Of a DNA stretch of 64,000 bases, positions 53,924 through 61,065 are shown piece after piece. The first letter of the stretch is position 1; every line of letters begins with the position of its first letter. The position numbers were made by a program, and so were the translations under genes. The DNA is from Desulfoscipio sp. XC116. Lineage in GTDB: Bacteria > Bacillota > Desulfotomaculia > Desulfotomaculales > Desulfallaceae. The notes under the pieces are model-generated. The model did not search any database. It saw nothing but the letters and a program-made list of their open reading frames with translations, and had not been told where the DNA came from. The stretch is from contig NZ_CP156660.1 in NCBI RefSeq assembly GCF_039851975.1, positions 2,733,035 to 2,797,034 on the forward strand, read 5' to 3'.

Positions 53924-56194
53924 ATGAAGGAATACAAAATTGTAGGGAAAAGCATTCGTCGGCTTGATGCCTGGGAAAAATCAACCGGAACGGGAACTTT
54001 TACGACTGACATTTACTTGCCCGGCATGCTGTTCGGCAAAGTGCTGCGCAGTCCGTACCCCCATGCCAGAATTAAAAAAATTGACACTGCCAAAGCCGAA
54101 CAGTTGCCGGGGGTAGAAGCCGTTGTATGTTACAAAAATTCCACCAGAGTAAAATTCAACACTTCGGCCACCATGACAACAACTGTTCCGCCCATGAAAC
54201 CGGTTTTAGACCAGTACATTTTTGACAACGTAGTACGGTACGTCGGGGACGAAGTGGCCGCGGTCGCTGCTGTTGATGAAAGAATAGCTCTCCAAGCCCT
54301 TGAACTAATTGAAGTGGAATACGAACAACTGCCTGCAGTGTACGATGCCAAACAAGCCATGACCCCGGATGCTCTTGAGATCCACAGCGACTGTCCGGCC
54401 GGTAAGAATATACCGGGAGAAATGATTCACATGGAAATGGGCGATCTGGAGCAGGGTTTTAATGAAAGTGATCTGATTTTTGAAGAAGAATTTAAGCTGC
54501 CCATTGTTAAACAGGTTCAAATGGAAACTCAAGCAGCCGTGGCGCAAGCGTCTATTGACGGCAGTATTACCGTTTATTCCACTACCCAAACTCCGCACCC
54601 ATCCGCCCAAATACTGGCACATATTTTCCAACTGCCGGTAAGCAAAGTGCGCGTACTAAATCCTCCATACCTGGGGGGCGGTTTCGGAGTTCGCATCGGC
54701 CTTAGCGCTAAGGCTGAAGCTATTGCGACAGAACTGGCCATGAAAACGGGAAAACCCGTAAAGGTAGTCTATGACCGTAAAGAAGACTTTACTGCCTCTG
54801 ATACCAGACATGGCGGCTACGTTACCGTAAAACTGGGAGTAAAAAATGACGGCGTTTTCCACGCTTTAGAATTAAAATCAAATCTGAACACCGGAGCGTA
54901 TTGCAGCTTTGGCGTAGAGACTGTCGGCGTACTCGGGGCAATGGGACTCTCAGTTTACAGAATACCTCACCAGGTCTACAACGGCCACAGTACCTACACA
55001 AACTGCACTCCGGCCGGAGCCATGCGCGGTTTCGGCAACCCCCAGGCAATGTTCGCCATAGAATCCGTGGTTGATATGGCCGCCGAACGTCTGGGTCTGG
55101 ATGCAAAAGAATTACGGCTTAAAAATATAATCAAGCCCGGAGATAAATGGGTATTGCCTTACCCATGCAAAAGCAGCGGATTACCCGAATGCATTGAAAA
55201 GGGTGCCCGGGAAATCGGCTGGAATAACAGAGGAAAACTAAACAAGCCCGGAGATAAAATCCGCAGGGGAATAGGTATGGGTGTGGGTACACACGTAAGC
55301 AACTCCTGGCCCTTCTGTGTTGATTTCTCCAACGCCCTGGTAACCGTAAAAAGCGATGGAACTATTAAGGTTGCATCAGGTGTGGTGGATATGGGAACCG
55401 GTACCCATACAAGTCTTGCTCAGATTGCGGCGGAAACGGTCGGTATGTATGATATGAGCAAAGTATCGGTAGCTTTTGCGGATACCGAGTCAACACCCTT
55501 TGAAATCGGCAGCCACGCCAGTCGTTCATGTTATACCGCCGGACAGGCTGTTTATCTTGCCGCACAGGATGCTCGCACCCAGGTACTGGAATATGCCGCG
55601 GATTATTTAAAAGAGCGCATAGAATATCTTGATATTAAAGACGGAATAATCTATAGCAACGATGAGGCAAGAATGCCTTTGGCCGAACTGACGGAATACG
55701 CTCATCTGCACAATAAACAGTTTTTGGGAGTGGGCAAAGTCGTTCCATCCAACGCCCCCCCGTGGGAAGCACACTTTGCTGAAGTAGAGGTCGATACTGA
55801 AACAGGTCAGGTCCGGGTAATTAAACTGGTAGCGGCACACGACGTTGGGAAGGCCATACATCCTGCGATCGTAGAAGGGCAGCTTGAGGGAGGTCTGGTC
55901 CAGGGTATGGGGTACGCCCTGAGCGAAGAAATCCGTTATAACGACAAGGGTAAACAATTACATGACGGTATCCATAAGTATATGCTTCCCACCGCTGAAG
56001 ATATTCCGGAAATTAAGGTAATTCTTGTGGAGCCGTATGACCCCAGCGGCCCTTACGGCGCAAAAGGAGTGGGTGAAACCAGTCTGGTGCCCACCGCGCC
56101 CGCCATTACCAATGCCATATATGACGCCATCGGTATCCGCTTCAAGGAAATACCGGTAACTGAAGAAAAAATTTTTAAAGCTTTATATAAGTAA
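53924..56194 (+). CDS. Molybdenum hydroxylase large (molybdopterin-binding) subunit, xanthine dehydrogenase-like
   Basis: This 756-residue catalytic subunit hydroxylates an N-heterocycle or aldehyde at a Mo centre. Landmarks: GGGFGVR (about residue 250; many XDHs have GGGFGGK), TPAGAMRGFGNPQ binding the cofactor, and GAKGVGETSLVPTAPAI with the catalytic Glu near the C-terminus. The substrate is not clear from sequence: xanthine dehydrogenase, nicotinate- or aromatic-type hydroxylase are all possible. The maturation genes opposite include a YqeB/EF2563 homologue, which is linked to selenium-dependent Mo hydroxylases. ATG 53924 follows AAAGGAGGGG; the longer reading overlaps the small subunit. 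Confidence 0.92.
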   Translation: MKEYKIVGKSIRRLDAWEKSTGTGTFTTDIYLPGMLFGKVLRSPYPHARIKKIDTAKAEQLPGVEAVVCYKNSTRVKFNTSATMTTTVPPMKPVLDQYIFDNVVRYVGDEVAAVAAVDERIALQALELIEVEYEQLPAVYDAKQAMTPDALEIHSDCPAGKNIPGEMIHMEMGDLEQGFNESDLIFEEEFKLPIVKQVQMETQAAVAQASIDGSITVYSTTQTPHPSAQILAHIFQLPVSKVRVLNPPYLGGGFGVRIGLSAKAEAIATELAMKTGKPVKVVYDRKEDFTASDTRHGGYVTVKLGVKNDGVFHALELKSNLNTGAYCSFGVETVGVLGAMGLSVYRIPHQVYNGHSTYTNCTPAGAMRGFGNPQAMFAIESVVDMAAERLGLDAKELRLKNIIKPGDKWVLPYPCKSSGLPECIEKGAREIGWNNRGKLNKPGDKIRRGIGMGVGTHVSNSWPFCVDFSNALVTVKSDGTIKVASGVVDMGTGTHTSLAQIAAETVGMYDMSKVSVAFADTESTPFEIGSHASRSCYTAGQAVYLAAQDARTQVLEYAADYLKERIEYLDIKDGIIYSNDEARMPLAELTEYAHLHNKQFLGVGKVVPSNAPPWEAHFAEVEVDTETGQVRVIKLVAAHDVGKAIHPAIVEGQLEGGLVQGMGYALSEEIRYNDKGKQLHDGIHKYMLPTAEDIPEIKVILVEPYDPSGPYGAKGVGETSLVPTAPAITNAIYDAIGIRFKEIPVTEEKIFKALYK

Positions 56195-56246
56195 CTTCAT
56201 TCCCCATATTTAGTACTGTAAAACTGCGCTGACTCCCACTTAAATA

Positions 56247-56363
56247 AAAGGAAGTATCGCAAAACTACTTTCTTAGCATAATGAGCAACGCTCCTTGGTG
56301 TATCTTATAACAAAAAAAATGTTGCACAACGAATTATTCAGTTCGTTGTGCAACAAACCCTTT
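56247..56363 (+). repeat. MITE-like element, copy M3
   Basis: 117 bp with terminal inverted repeats: left AAAGGAAGTATCGCAAAAC at 56247, right (minus strand from 56363) AAAGGGTTTGTTGCACAAC. The left flank ACTCCCACTTAAATAAAAG resembles the left half of hairpin 3 of the three-hairpin repeat, so it may have inserted there. It lies between the convergent xdh and maturation operons. Confidence 0.6.
56312..56354. terminator. 13-bp perfect hairpin between convergent operons
   Basis: GTTGCACAACGAA (56321-56333) pairs with 56342-56354. The eight A residues at 56312-56319 form a T tract on the minus strand, so it terminates the maturation operon that ends at 56370. It is part of element M3. Confidence 0.75.
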
Positions 56364-56369
56364 CTATGT

Positions 56370-57392
56370 TTAATTTTTTCCAAAACCACAAACAGGATAA
56401 CGACATTCTTCGCAAACCTGACAAAGGCCACCTACACCCAAACTAGTGACATCCTCCCTGGAAACTTTTTCTCCCGCCAGAACGCGAGGCAATATTATAT
56501 CAAAAATCGTTGCTTTAGAAAAAATAACGCAAGCGGGTAACCCCATAATAACCGTTCCCTCCAGTTCCGCCAGCATAAACATAGCTCCCGGCAACACGGG
56601 AGAACCATAGGTAATTACCTTTGCTCCGGTGTCTTTGATAGCCCCGGAAGTATTATCGTCCGGGTCAACCGACATGCCTCCGGCAACCAGGATAAGGTTC
56701 CGGCCCCTCTTGTGCATATCTAAGACGGTTTGAGTAATCTTTTCAGTATCATCCGGCAAATATGTTTGTTCTTTGATCGAGTAGCCAAAGAAATCCAGTT
56801 TGTTTTTTAATGTAGAGCCAAAAGCGTCTTCTATGCGCTTGTAGTACACTTCATTTCCGGTAATAATTACGCCAATATCAAATGGTTTATAGTCCGATAT
56901 TTTTATAATCCAACCATATTTTTCGGCCACCTCATCTACTTCCGACAAGGCACTTGCATGGATTGTAAGGGGTATCACCCTGGTAGCGGCAACTGTTTTT
57001 CCCTTTTCAACCGGCTGGTTATCATGCAACGTGCTGAGGCACATATTCCAAATAGAATTAATGTGATTTACTCCGCTTTTGTTTATTCTTAACAAACCTC
57101 TGCTATTTGCCTTAAAAGCAATTTTCCCCTCATGAGGATCACTATAAACAATATCCGCTCCGGTAATAGCCCTGGCGATTCGTTCCGCCGCCTCATTTTC
57201 ATGAATATGTCCCTCCGGAGGCTCCCAAACATAAATATGCTCCTTTCCCATACTTAACAATATGGGAATGTCTTCAGCTGAAATCACATGACCCCTTTTA
57301 AAAGCCGGGCCTTTGAATTCACCGGGAACTATCCTGGTTAGATCATGACTCAGCACCATGCCTATACTTTCTGCAACAGCTATTTTTTTCAT
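56370..57392 (-). CDS. Molybdopterin-binding protein (MoeA/MogA-related) with C-terminal Cys cluster
   Basis: This 340-residue protein has an N-terminal domain of unknown type (KKIAVAESIGMVLSHDLTRIVPG is typical of Mo-hydroxylase-linked MoeA-like proteins) and a C-terminal MoCF-biosynthesis fold (DIGVIITGNEVYYKRIED, LILVAGGMSVDPDDNTSGAI, LPGAMFMLAEL, GLPACVIFSKATIFD). It ends with a CQVCEECRYPVC cluster that may bind metal. It probably handles or inserts the molybdenum cofactor for the hydroxylase encoded opposite. It is the last gene of the maturation operon and is 57 bases after the short XdhC gene. Confidence 0.8.
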   Translation of the reverse strand: MKKIAVAESIGMVLSHDLTRIVPGEFKGPAFKRGHVISAEDIPILLSMGKEHIYVWEPPEGHIHENEAAERIARAITGADIVYSDPHEGKIAFKANSRGLLRINKSGVNHINSIWNMCLSTLHDNQPVEKGKTVAATRVIPLTIHASALSEVDEVAEKYGWIIKISDYKPFDIGVIITGNEVYYKRIEDAFGSTLKNKLDFFGYSIKEQTYLPDDTEKITQTVLDMHKRGRNLILVAGGMSVDPDDNTSGAIKDTGAKVITYGSPVLPGAMFMLAELEGTVIMGLPACVIFSKATIFDIILPRVLAGEKVSREDVTSLGVGGLCQVCEECRYPVCGFGKN

Positions 57393-57449
57393 ATTTTCAT
57401 CTCCATTGATATTAATATCAGACTGTAAAAAAACTTATTCATTAGCTTA

Positions 57450-57767
57450 TTAATCCGTGGCCGTACCATCAATAATTTCAATGTATACCGTGCCGGAACC
57501 ACCGCATATCATGCCTTCACCGGCCACTTCGCACTCCCAGAGAAACGGTGAACCTTTTGTTTTCAGCAGTTCCAAAGCTTTTTGTATGGCCTTGAGTTCA
57601 AGGATGCCCCCGCCAACGGTTCCTAAAATCTGGGTATTGGAATATACAAGCATTTTGGCACCCGCCTTCCGGGGAGTGGAACCGCTGGTTTGGCAAAGCG
57701 TAACAAGTACCGCCTCACTTCTGTCTCTATAAACATCTATAATAGCTTTTAAAATTTCCCGGTTCAT
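57450..57767 (-). CDS. XdhC/CoxI family protein, short form
   Basis: This 105-residue protein is the N-terminal XdhC_CoxI domain only: VLVTLCQTSGSTPRKAGAKMLV and ILGTVGGGILELKAIQKALEL are its signatures. XdhC proteins bind the molybdenum cofactor and help insert the terminal sulfur or selenium ligand. Standard XdhC also has a Rossmann domain, absent here. It overlaps the full-length paralogue by 4 bases (57764-57767), so the two form a coupled pair that may act as a split chaperone. Confidence 0.85.
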   Translation of the reverse strand: MNREILKAIIDVYRDRSEAVLVTLCQTSGSTPRKAGAKMLVYSNTQILGTVGGGILELKAIQKALELLKTKGSPFLWECEVAGEGMICGGSGTVYIEIIDGTATD

Positions 57768-58567
57768 TCCAACAGCCCCCCTTTCACCTCTCTCATGGTC
57801 CTGCCGTTTCCGTTATTTTCCCGCGCCACAATTTCGGCTAAAATACTTAAAGCAATTTCAGGGGGCTTTTGACCTCCAAGAGCGAGGCCAATTGGCGCCG
57901 CTATCTTGCGCAGATCCTCTCTACTAATCCCCTCGTTTTCAAGTGCTTTAAAAATTGATTTTACCTTGCTCTTGCTCCCAATCATACCGATGTAACGGGC
58001 CTGCGAACTAACGACAGATGCAAGACAGGTCTTATCGTACTCGTGCCCGCGAGTAACGATGATAACACTGGTAAAGGGATTTATTTTTTCTTTAATGAAT
58101 TCTTCCGACCAAACATCATTAAAATCCGCATATATCACTTCATGAGCCCAAGGAAATCGCTGCCTGCTGGCGAAATCCGGTCTATCGTCAATTACTAAAA
58201 CCTGATATCCCAAGATGGATGCCATCTGGGCCAGCGGCAGGGCTACATGCCCGCCACCGTAAATAATAATCCTTTTTTCCGGGAAATAAGCATCCTCCAA
58301 AATGATTGCTTTCGCTTCCTCCGAAAGCCGGTATTCTACTATATCGGTTTGAGAGACCGAGTCTTTAAATATAACCTTGGCCCGTTCTTCCGCCAATTGA
58401 TTTAAACAGTCTGCCCCCAGTGTTCCGTATTTTATCCCGTTATTACATACCAAAAAGCGGGACCCTTCCGGCAAACCCGATTCTCCTCCGCCATGTATGA
58501 GTGTATACATTACAGCCGGCACTCCGCTTTCAATGTTCTCCATTAACTTCTCAAAAATATTCCGCAT
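57764..58567 (-). CDS. XdhC family protein, full-length
   Basis: This 267-residue maturation factor has an N-terminal XdhC-type segment (VPAVMYTLIHGGGESGLPEGS, GIKYGTLGADCLN; more diverged than the short paralogue) and the C-terminal XdhC_C Rossmann domain (RIIIYGGGHVALPLAQMASILGYQVLVIDDRPDFAS, VIIVTRGHEYDKTCL, ARYIGMIGSKSKVK). It probably binds and modifies Moco before insertion into the hydroxylase. It starts 21 bases after the YqeB gene and overlaps the short XdhC gene. Confidence 0.92.
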   Translation of the reverse strand: MRNIFEKLMENIESGVPAVMYTLIHGGGESGLPEGSRFLVCNNGIKYGTLGADCLNQLAEERAKVIFKDSVSQTDIVEYRLSEEAKAIILEDAYFPEKRIIIYGGGHVALPLAQMASILGYQVLVIDDRPDFASRQRFPWAHEVIYADFNDVWSEEFIKEKINPFTSVIIVTRGHEYDKTCLASVVSSQARYIGMIGSKSKVKSIFKALENEGISREDLRKIAAPIGLALGGQKPPEIALSILAEIVARENNGNGRTMREVKGGLLE

Positions 58568-58588
58568 TAGCTATCACCCCGCGTAAAA

Positions 58589-59398
58589 TCAATTGTACGC
58601 TTGCGTCCCGCTTAAAACCCGGACTGCCTCAAGTGCTCCCCGCCCAATAGTCCAGGCCTTATCGGTAACGGAAAAACAAACCTGAGGTTTTTCTTCCGGA
58701 TGAATATCACCGGCTTTGATACCCTGGTTAACCATAAGCCCGTCCTTTAACAGTCCTCGGATGACTCCCGCAATCTGTGCTCTTACAGGATGACTGCCAA
58801 CCATAGCCACCACTTGCCCTTTTTTAACTATATCCCCGATCTTTAATTTGGTATCAAATCTGCCATCGGCGGGGGCACGGAGCAGCCTTTCCCGGGTATA
58901 ACCCAATTTATTACCGGGAATGCCGGTATCAGGTGTTGCCATGCCTTTATAAATGGGCTGCCCAAGCGCAGGCCCTCTTTTAGTTTCAATAACGGCATGT
59001 ACATCTGAACCCGCTTCAAAACCGGGACCCAGGGCAATCACCACATCCGAGTCGTTTAAGCTTGTTCCCATATTTTTTTTAATCATAGCAGCATCTATGA
59101 AAACTGACGGGCGATATTTTTGGAGCGTTTTTTCCCCGCGGGGGTCGACTATAACGGCAATTTCCCCCCGGTCAACAATTTGCATCGCTTTATCAAAGCT
59201 ATCCGCCAGGCGGCCCCATACACCTTCGATACAAATTTCCCCCTCATAAACCGCCTCTGCAAAAGAAACCATTCTGCGCACACAAGTAGGCTGTTCTATC
59301 TCGCTCATTACCACCCGGTACCCGGCTTCTCTGAAAACACAGGCAACACCGCTGGCAAGATCCCCCGCCCCCTTGATTAAAACGTAGTCAAAATTCAT
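58589..59398 (-). CDS. yqeB: EF2563/YqeB family selenium-dependent molybdenum hydroxylase maturation protein
   Basis: This 269-residue protein begins YVLIKGAGDLASGVACVFREAGYRVVMSEI, with a Rossmann-like N-terminus, and ends with a biotinyl/lipoyl-like barrel (GRFDTKLKIGDIVKKGQVVAMVG). EF2563 homologues are found with selenium-dependent molybdenum hydroxylases and are thought to deliver the labile selenium. The start at 59398 is chosen because AAGGAGTG precedes it. Two ModE-type palindromes lie in its upstream 149-base region, so it probably heads the operon yqeB-xdhC-xdhC short-moeA-like. Confidence 0.88.
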   Translation of the reverse strand: MNFDYVLIKGAGDLASGVACVFREAGYRVVMSEIEQPTCVRRMVSFAEAVYEGEICIEGVWGRLADSFDKAMQIVDRGEIAVIVDPRGEKTLQKYRPSVFIDAAMIKKNMGTSLNDSDVVIALGPGFEAGSDVHAVIETKRGPALGQPIYKGMATPDTGIPGNKLGYTRERLLRAPADGRFDTKLKIGDIVKKGQVVAMVGSHPVRAQIAGVIRGLLKDGLMVNQGIKAGDIHPEEKPQVCFSVTDKAWTIGRGALEAVRVLSGTQAYN

Positions 59399-59438
59399 TC
59401 TGCCGCACTCCTTTCGGATCAAGAAATCATTCCACCAT

Positions 59439-59462
59439 CGTTATTCTCGGCCCTAAATAACG
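59439..59462. promoter_or_regulatory. ModE-type operator, site 1
   Basis: CGTTAT (59439-59444) and ATAACG (59457-59462) with 12 bases between, total 24 bp. This is the half-site sequence and spacing of the Escherichia coli ModE operator (CGTTAT..ATAACG, 24 bp). It is 41 bases upstream of yqeB. Confidence 0.75.
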
Positions 59463-59504
59463 CGGCCAACAATTACCACCATTAGAAGAAAAGTAATCCA
59501 TCAG

Positions 59505-59528
59505 CGTTATTGGCACGCACATATAACG
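59505..59528. promoter_or_regulatory. ModE-type operator, site 2
   Basis: CGTTAT (59505-59510) and ATAACG (59523-59528), again exactly 24 bp, 66 bp from site 1. It lies between the modE-like gene and yqeB. Confidence 0.75.
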
Positions 59529-59547
59529 GCCTTAAAAAAATATTTTA

Positions 59548-59880
59548 TTATGACTCTTTAAAATGTTTTTCAAACAAAATATCGAGTGTTTCAGCCGCTT
59601 CCCGGTTAAAATTCAAGTATTTTTGCATTAATACCCGAGCTTCTTCAGTAAGGGATGAACCACCGCCGGAATTACCACCGATTTCACGCTGCAAAAGCTT
59701 AAAACCTAAATTACTCTCAAGCAAATTTATAAGCTTCCATGCTTTGCTGTAAGACATATTTAACTCCTGGGCCGCCATGCTCAAAGAGCCCAGTTTGTCC
59801 ACCTGACGGAGAAGTTGTAAAGGTCCTTCACCAAAAGCCTTTCCTTCGGTTTCCAGCCAAATCTTATACCGCAGGCGCAC
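59548..59880 (-). CDS. ModE-like molybdate-responsive regulator (DNA-binding domain only)
   Basis: This 110-residue winged-helix protein is the ModE/LysR-type DNA-binding domain: KAFGEGPLQLLRQVDKLGSLSMAAQELNMSYSKAWKLINLLES and LLQREIGGNSGGGSSLTEEAR are ModE signatures. It lacks the C-terminal MOP domains that bind molybdate, so effector binding needs another protein or a different mechanism. It lies between mocA and yqeB on the same strand, with two ModE-type palindromes directly downstream, suggesting it controls the next operon. Confidence 0.9.
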   Translation of the reverse strand: MRLRYKIWLETEGKAFGEGPLQLLRQVDKLGSLSMAAQELNMSYSKAWKLINLLESNLGFKLLQREIGGNSGGGSSLTEEARVLMQKYLNFNREAAETLDILFEKHFKES

Positions 59881-59957
59881 CCCATTTCCCCCCAGAAAGC
59901 ATATTCCCCACAGACTAACTATCTGATTATATTCTACATTATACCCGATTATCCTAC

Positions 59958-60563
59958 CTAAGAAGAAAATTTACCGCCTACCGCAAGGAAATCCTCCGGC
60001 CGATCCACGTCCAATAAAATACCGGGGTCATCCACATTAACCCGGCAAACATCCTGATAATGCGCTTTAAGTATAGAGCCGGCCCCCACATCTCCGGAAA
60101 GTTTTAGCATTTCGGGGAAAAGCACCTTATCAAACAACACCGGATGCCCGCGTTTACCGCGATAAACGGGGGCCGCAATCAGACATGAGTTTTTCAGATA
60201 TTGACACAAAATCTCGTTAATGGTTTGCGGACGAATTAGCGGCATGTCCCCGAGAAATACCATTACCGCACTGGTGAAATGCGGTAAGCTGGCTGCAGCC
60301 TGCTTAATTGAAGAGCTAATGCCCTCGGAAAAGTTAGTATTTTCAACTATCTTAATTGGATATTTCTGCAATATAGGCATTAGCTTTTCCTTATGATTGC
60401 CCACAATCACCGCTACCGTTTTTATATTTGAATTCAAAACGTTTTTAATAACATGCTCTATAACAGGCCGCCCCGATATTTCAAGCATAAGCTTGTTTTT
60501 TCCTTTCATTCTGCTTGAATAACCTGCCGCGAGAACTACTGCTTCAACGTGCACCAAAGACAT
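59958..60563 (-). CDS. mocA: Molybdenum cofactor nucleotidyltransferase (MocA-like)
   Basis: This 201-residue nucleotidyltransferase has the MobA/MocA N-terminus AVVLAAGYSSRMKGKNKLML (NTP-binding), then VVIVGNHKEKL-like and VMVFLGDMPLI (metal-binding Asp) and GKRGHPVLFD. The GYSSRM and SxxPxxR patterns suit the MocA group that adds CMP to molybdopterin, the dinucleotide form used by xanthine dehydrogenase-family enzymes in many bacteria. It starts the minus-strand maturation genes, 77 bases before modE. Confidence 0.85.
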   Translation of the reverse strand: MSLVHVEAVVLAAGYSSRMKGKNKLMLEISGRPVIEHVIKNVLNSNIKTVAVIVGNHKEKLMPILQKYPIKIVENTNFSEGISSSIKQAAASLPHFTSAVMVFLGDMPLIRPQTINEILCQYLKNSCLIAAPVYRGKRGHPVLFDKVLFPEMLKLSGDVGAGSILKAHYQDVCRVNVDDPGILLDVDRPEDFLAVGGKFSS

Positions 60564-60713
60564 ACAACTCCTCTGTTTTTCATTAGTATCAATTACCTTA
60601 AAAAATAGCGTCGTTAGTATCGTAAATAACCCTAACCCATTTTCCGAATTTACATGCGCTCTTGAGATTTGACATGTTAATATATATTTCTACTCAAAAA
60701 ATGTGACCCCTGC

Positions 60714-60756
60714 AAAAAAAGACATATCCCTCAAACAATGATATGAGGGATATGTC
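60714..60756 (-). terminator. Minus-strand rho-independent terminator
   Basis: GACATATCCCTCA (60721-60733) pairs perfectly with 60744-60756; seven A residues at 60714-60720 make a T run on the minus strand. It would end the FAD oxidoreductase transcript about 300 bases after its stop, beyond the repeats. Confidence 0.7.
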
Positions 60757-60782
60757 AGGCAACATTGGACAGTCGGAACAGC

Positions 60783-61005
60783 GAACCTGTTCAGCTAAAG
60801 CTGAACAGCGGGGCTTTAGATGGAATTCTACCCCGCCTGATAGGAAGGGCTGTTGCACAACGGGCTAAATAGTTCATAGTGCGGCAGCCTTTTGTAAAGA
60901 TACCGGATTATTATCGGAATAATTAGCTGCACCCGGGAAAGGGGGGGCGCTCACTACTCTAAGAAAGTAGTTTTACGACACTCCCTTCTGGAATTCGATA
61001 AAAAT
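60783..61005 (+). repeat. Three-hairpin repeat, copy G, interrupted by MITE M4
   Basis: Left part 60783-60844 holds hairpin 1 (GTTCAGCT/AGCTGAAC) and a shortened hairpin 2. MITE M4 (60845-60987) replaces hairpin 3, and the normal end resumes as CTGGAATTCGATAAAAA (60988-61004). Confidence 0.75.
60845..60987 (-). repeat. MITE-like element, copy M4 (143 bp)
   Basis: Left end AAGGGCTGTTGCACAAC and right end (minus strand) AAGGGAGTGTCGTAAAAC form imperfect terminal inverted repeats. Orientation is opposite to M1-M3. Its left half contains the GCACTATGAACTATTTAGCC core (reverse strand), also found in repeat copy D at 40838. Confidence 0.65.
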
Positions 61006-61065
61006 GCTATGGCATTAAAATATTCATAAATGCAGGTTGGTTTGCTATTTGATTGTAATTAATAA

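Larger units (their letters stand above)
60564..61065. other. 502-base gap between mocA and the FAD oxidoreductase
   Basis: Holds a minus-strand terminator hairpin (60714-60756), repeat copy G and the intact MITE copy M4 inserted in it. CGTTAG..ATAACC near 60611 resembles a ModE site but has the wrong spacing. No ORF is convincing. Confidence 0.4.

Noticed and set aside
60605-60640. A third ModE site upstream of mocA
   Set aside because: CGTTAG and ATAACC are imperfect and their spacing gives 20 rather than 24 bp.
8881-61005. The repeated three-hairpin sequences as a CRISPR array
   Set aside because: Copies are kilobases apart, lack regular spacers and no cas genes are present; each copy is itself a multi-hairpin unit.
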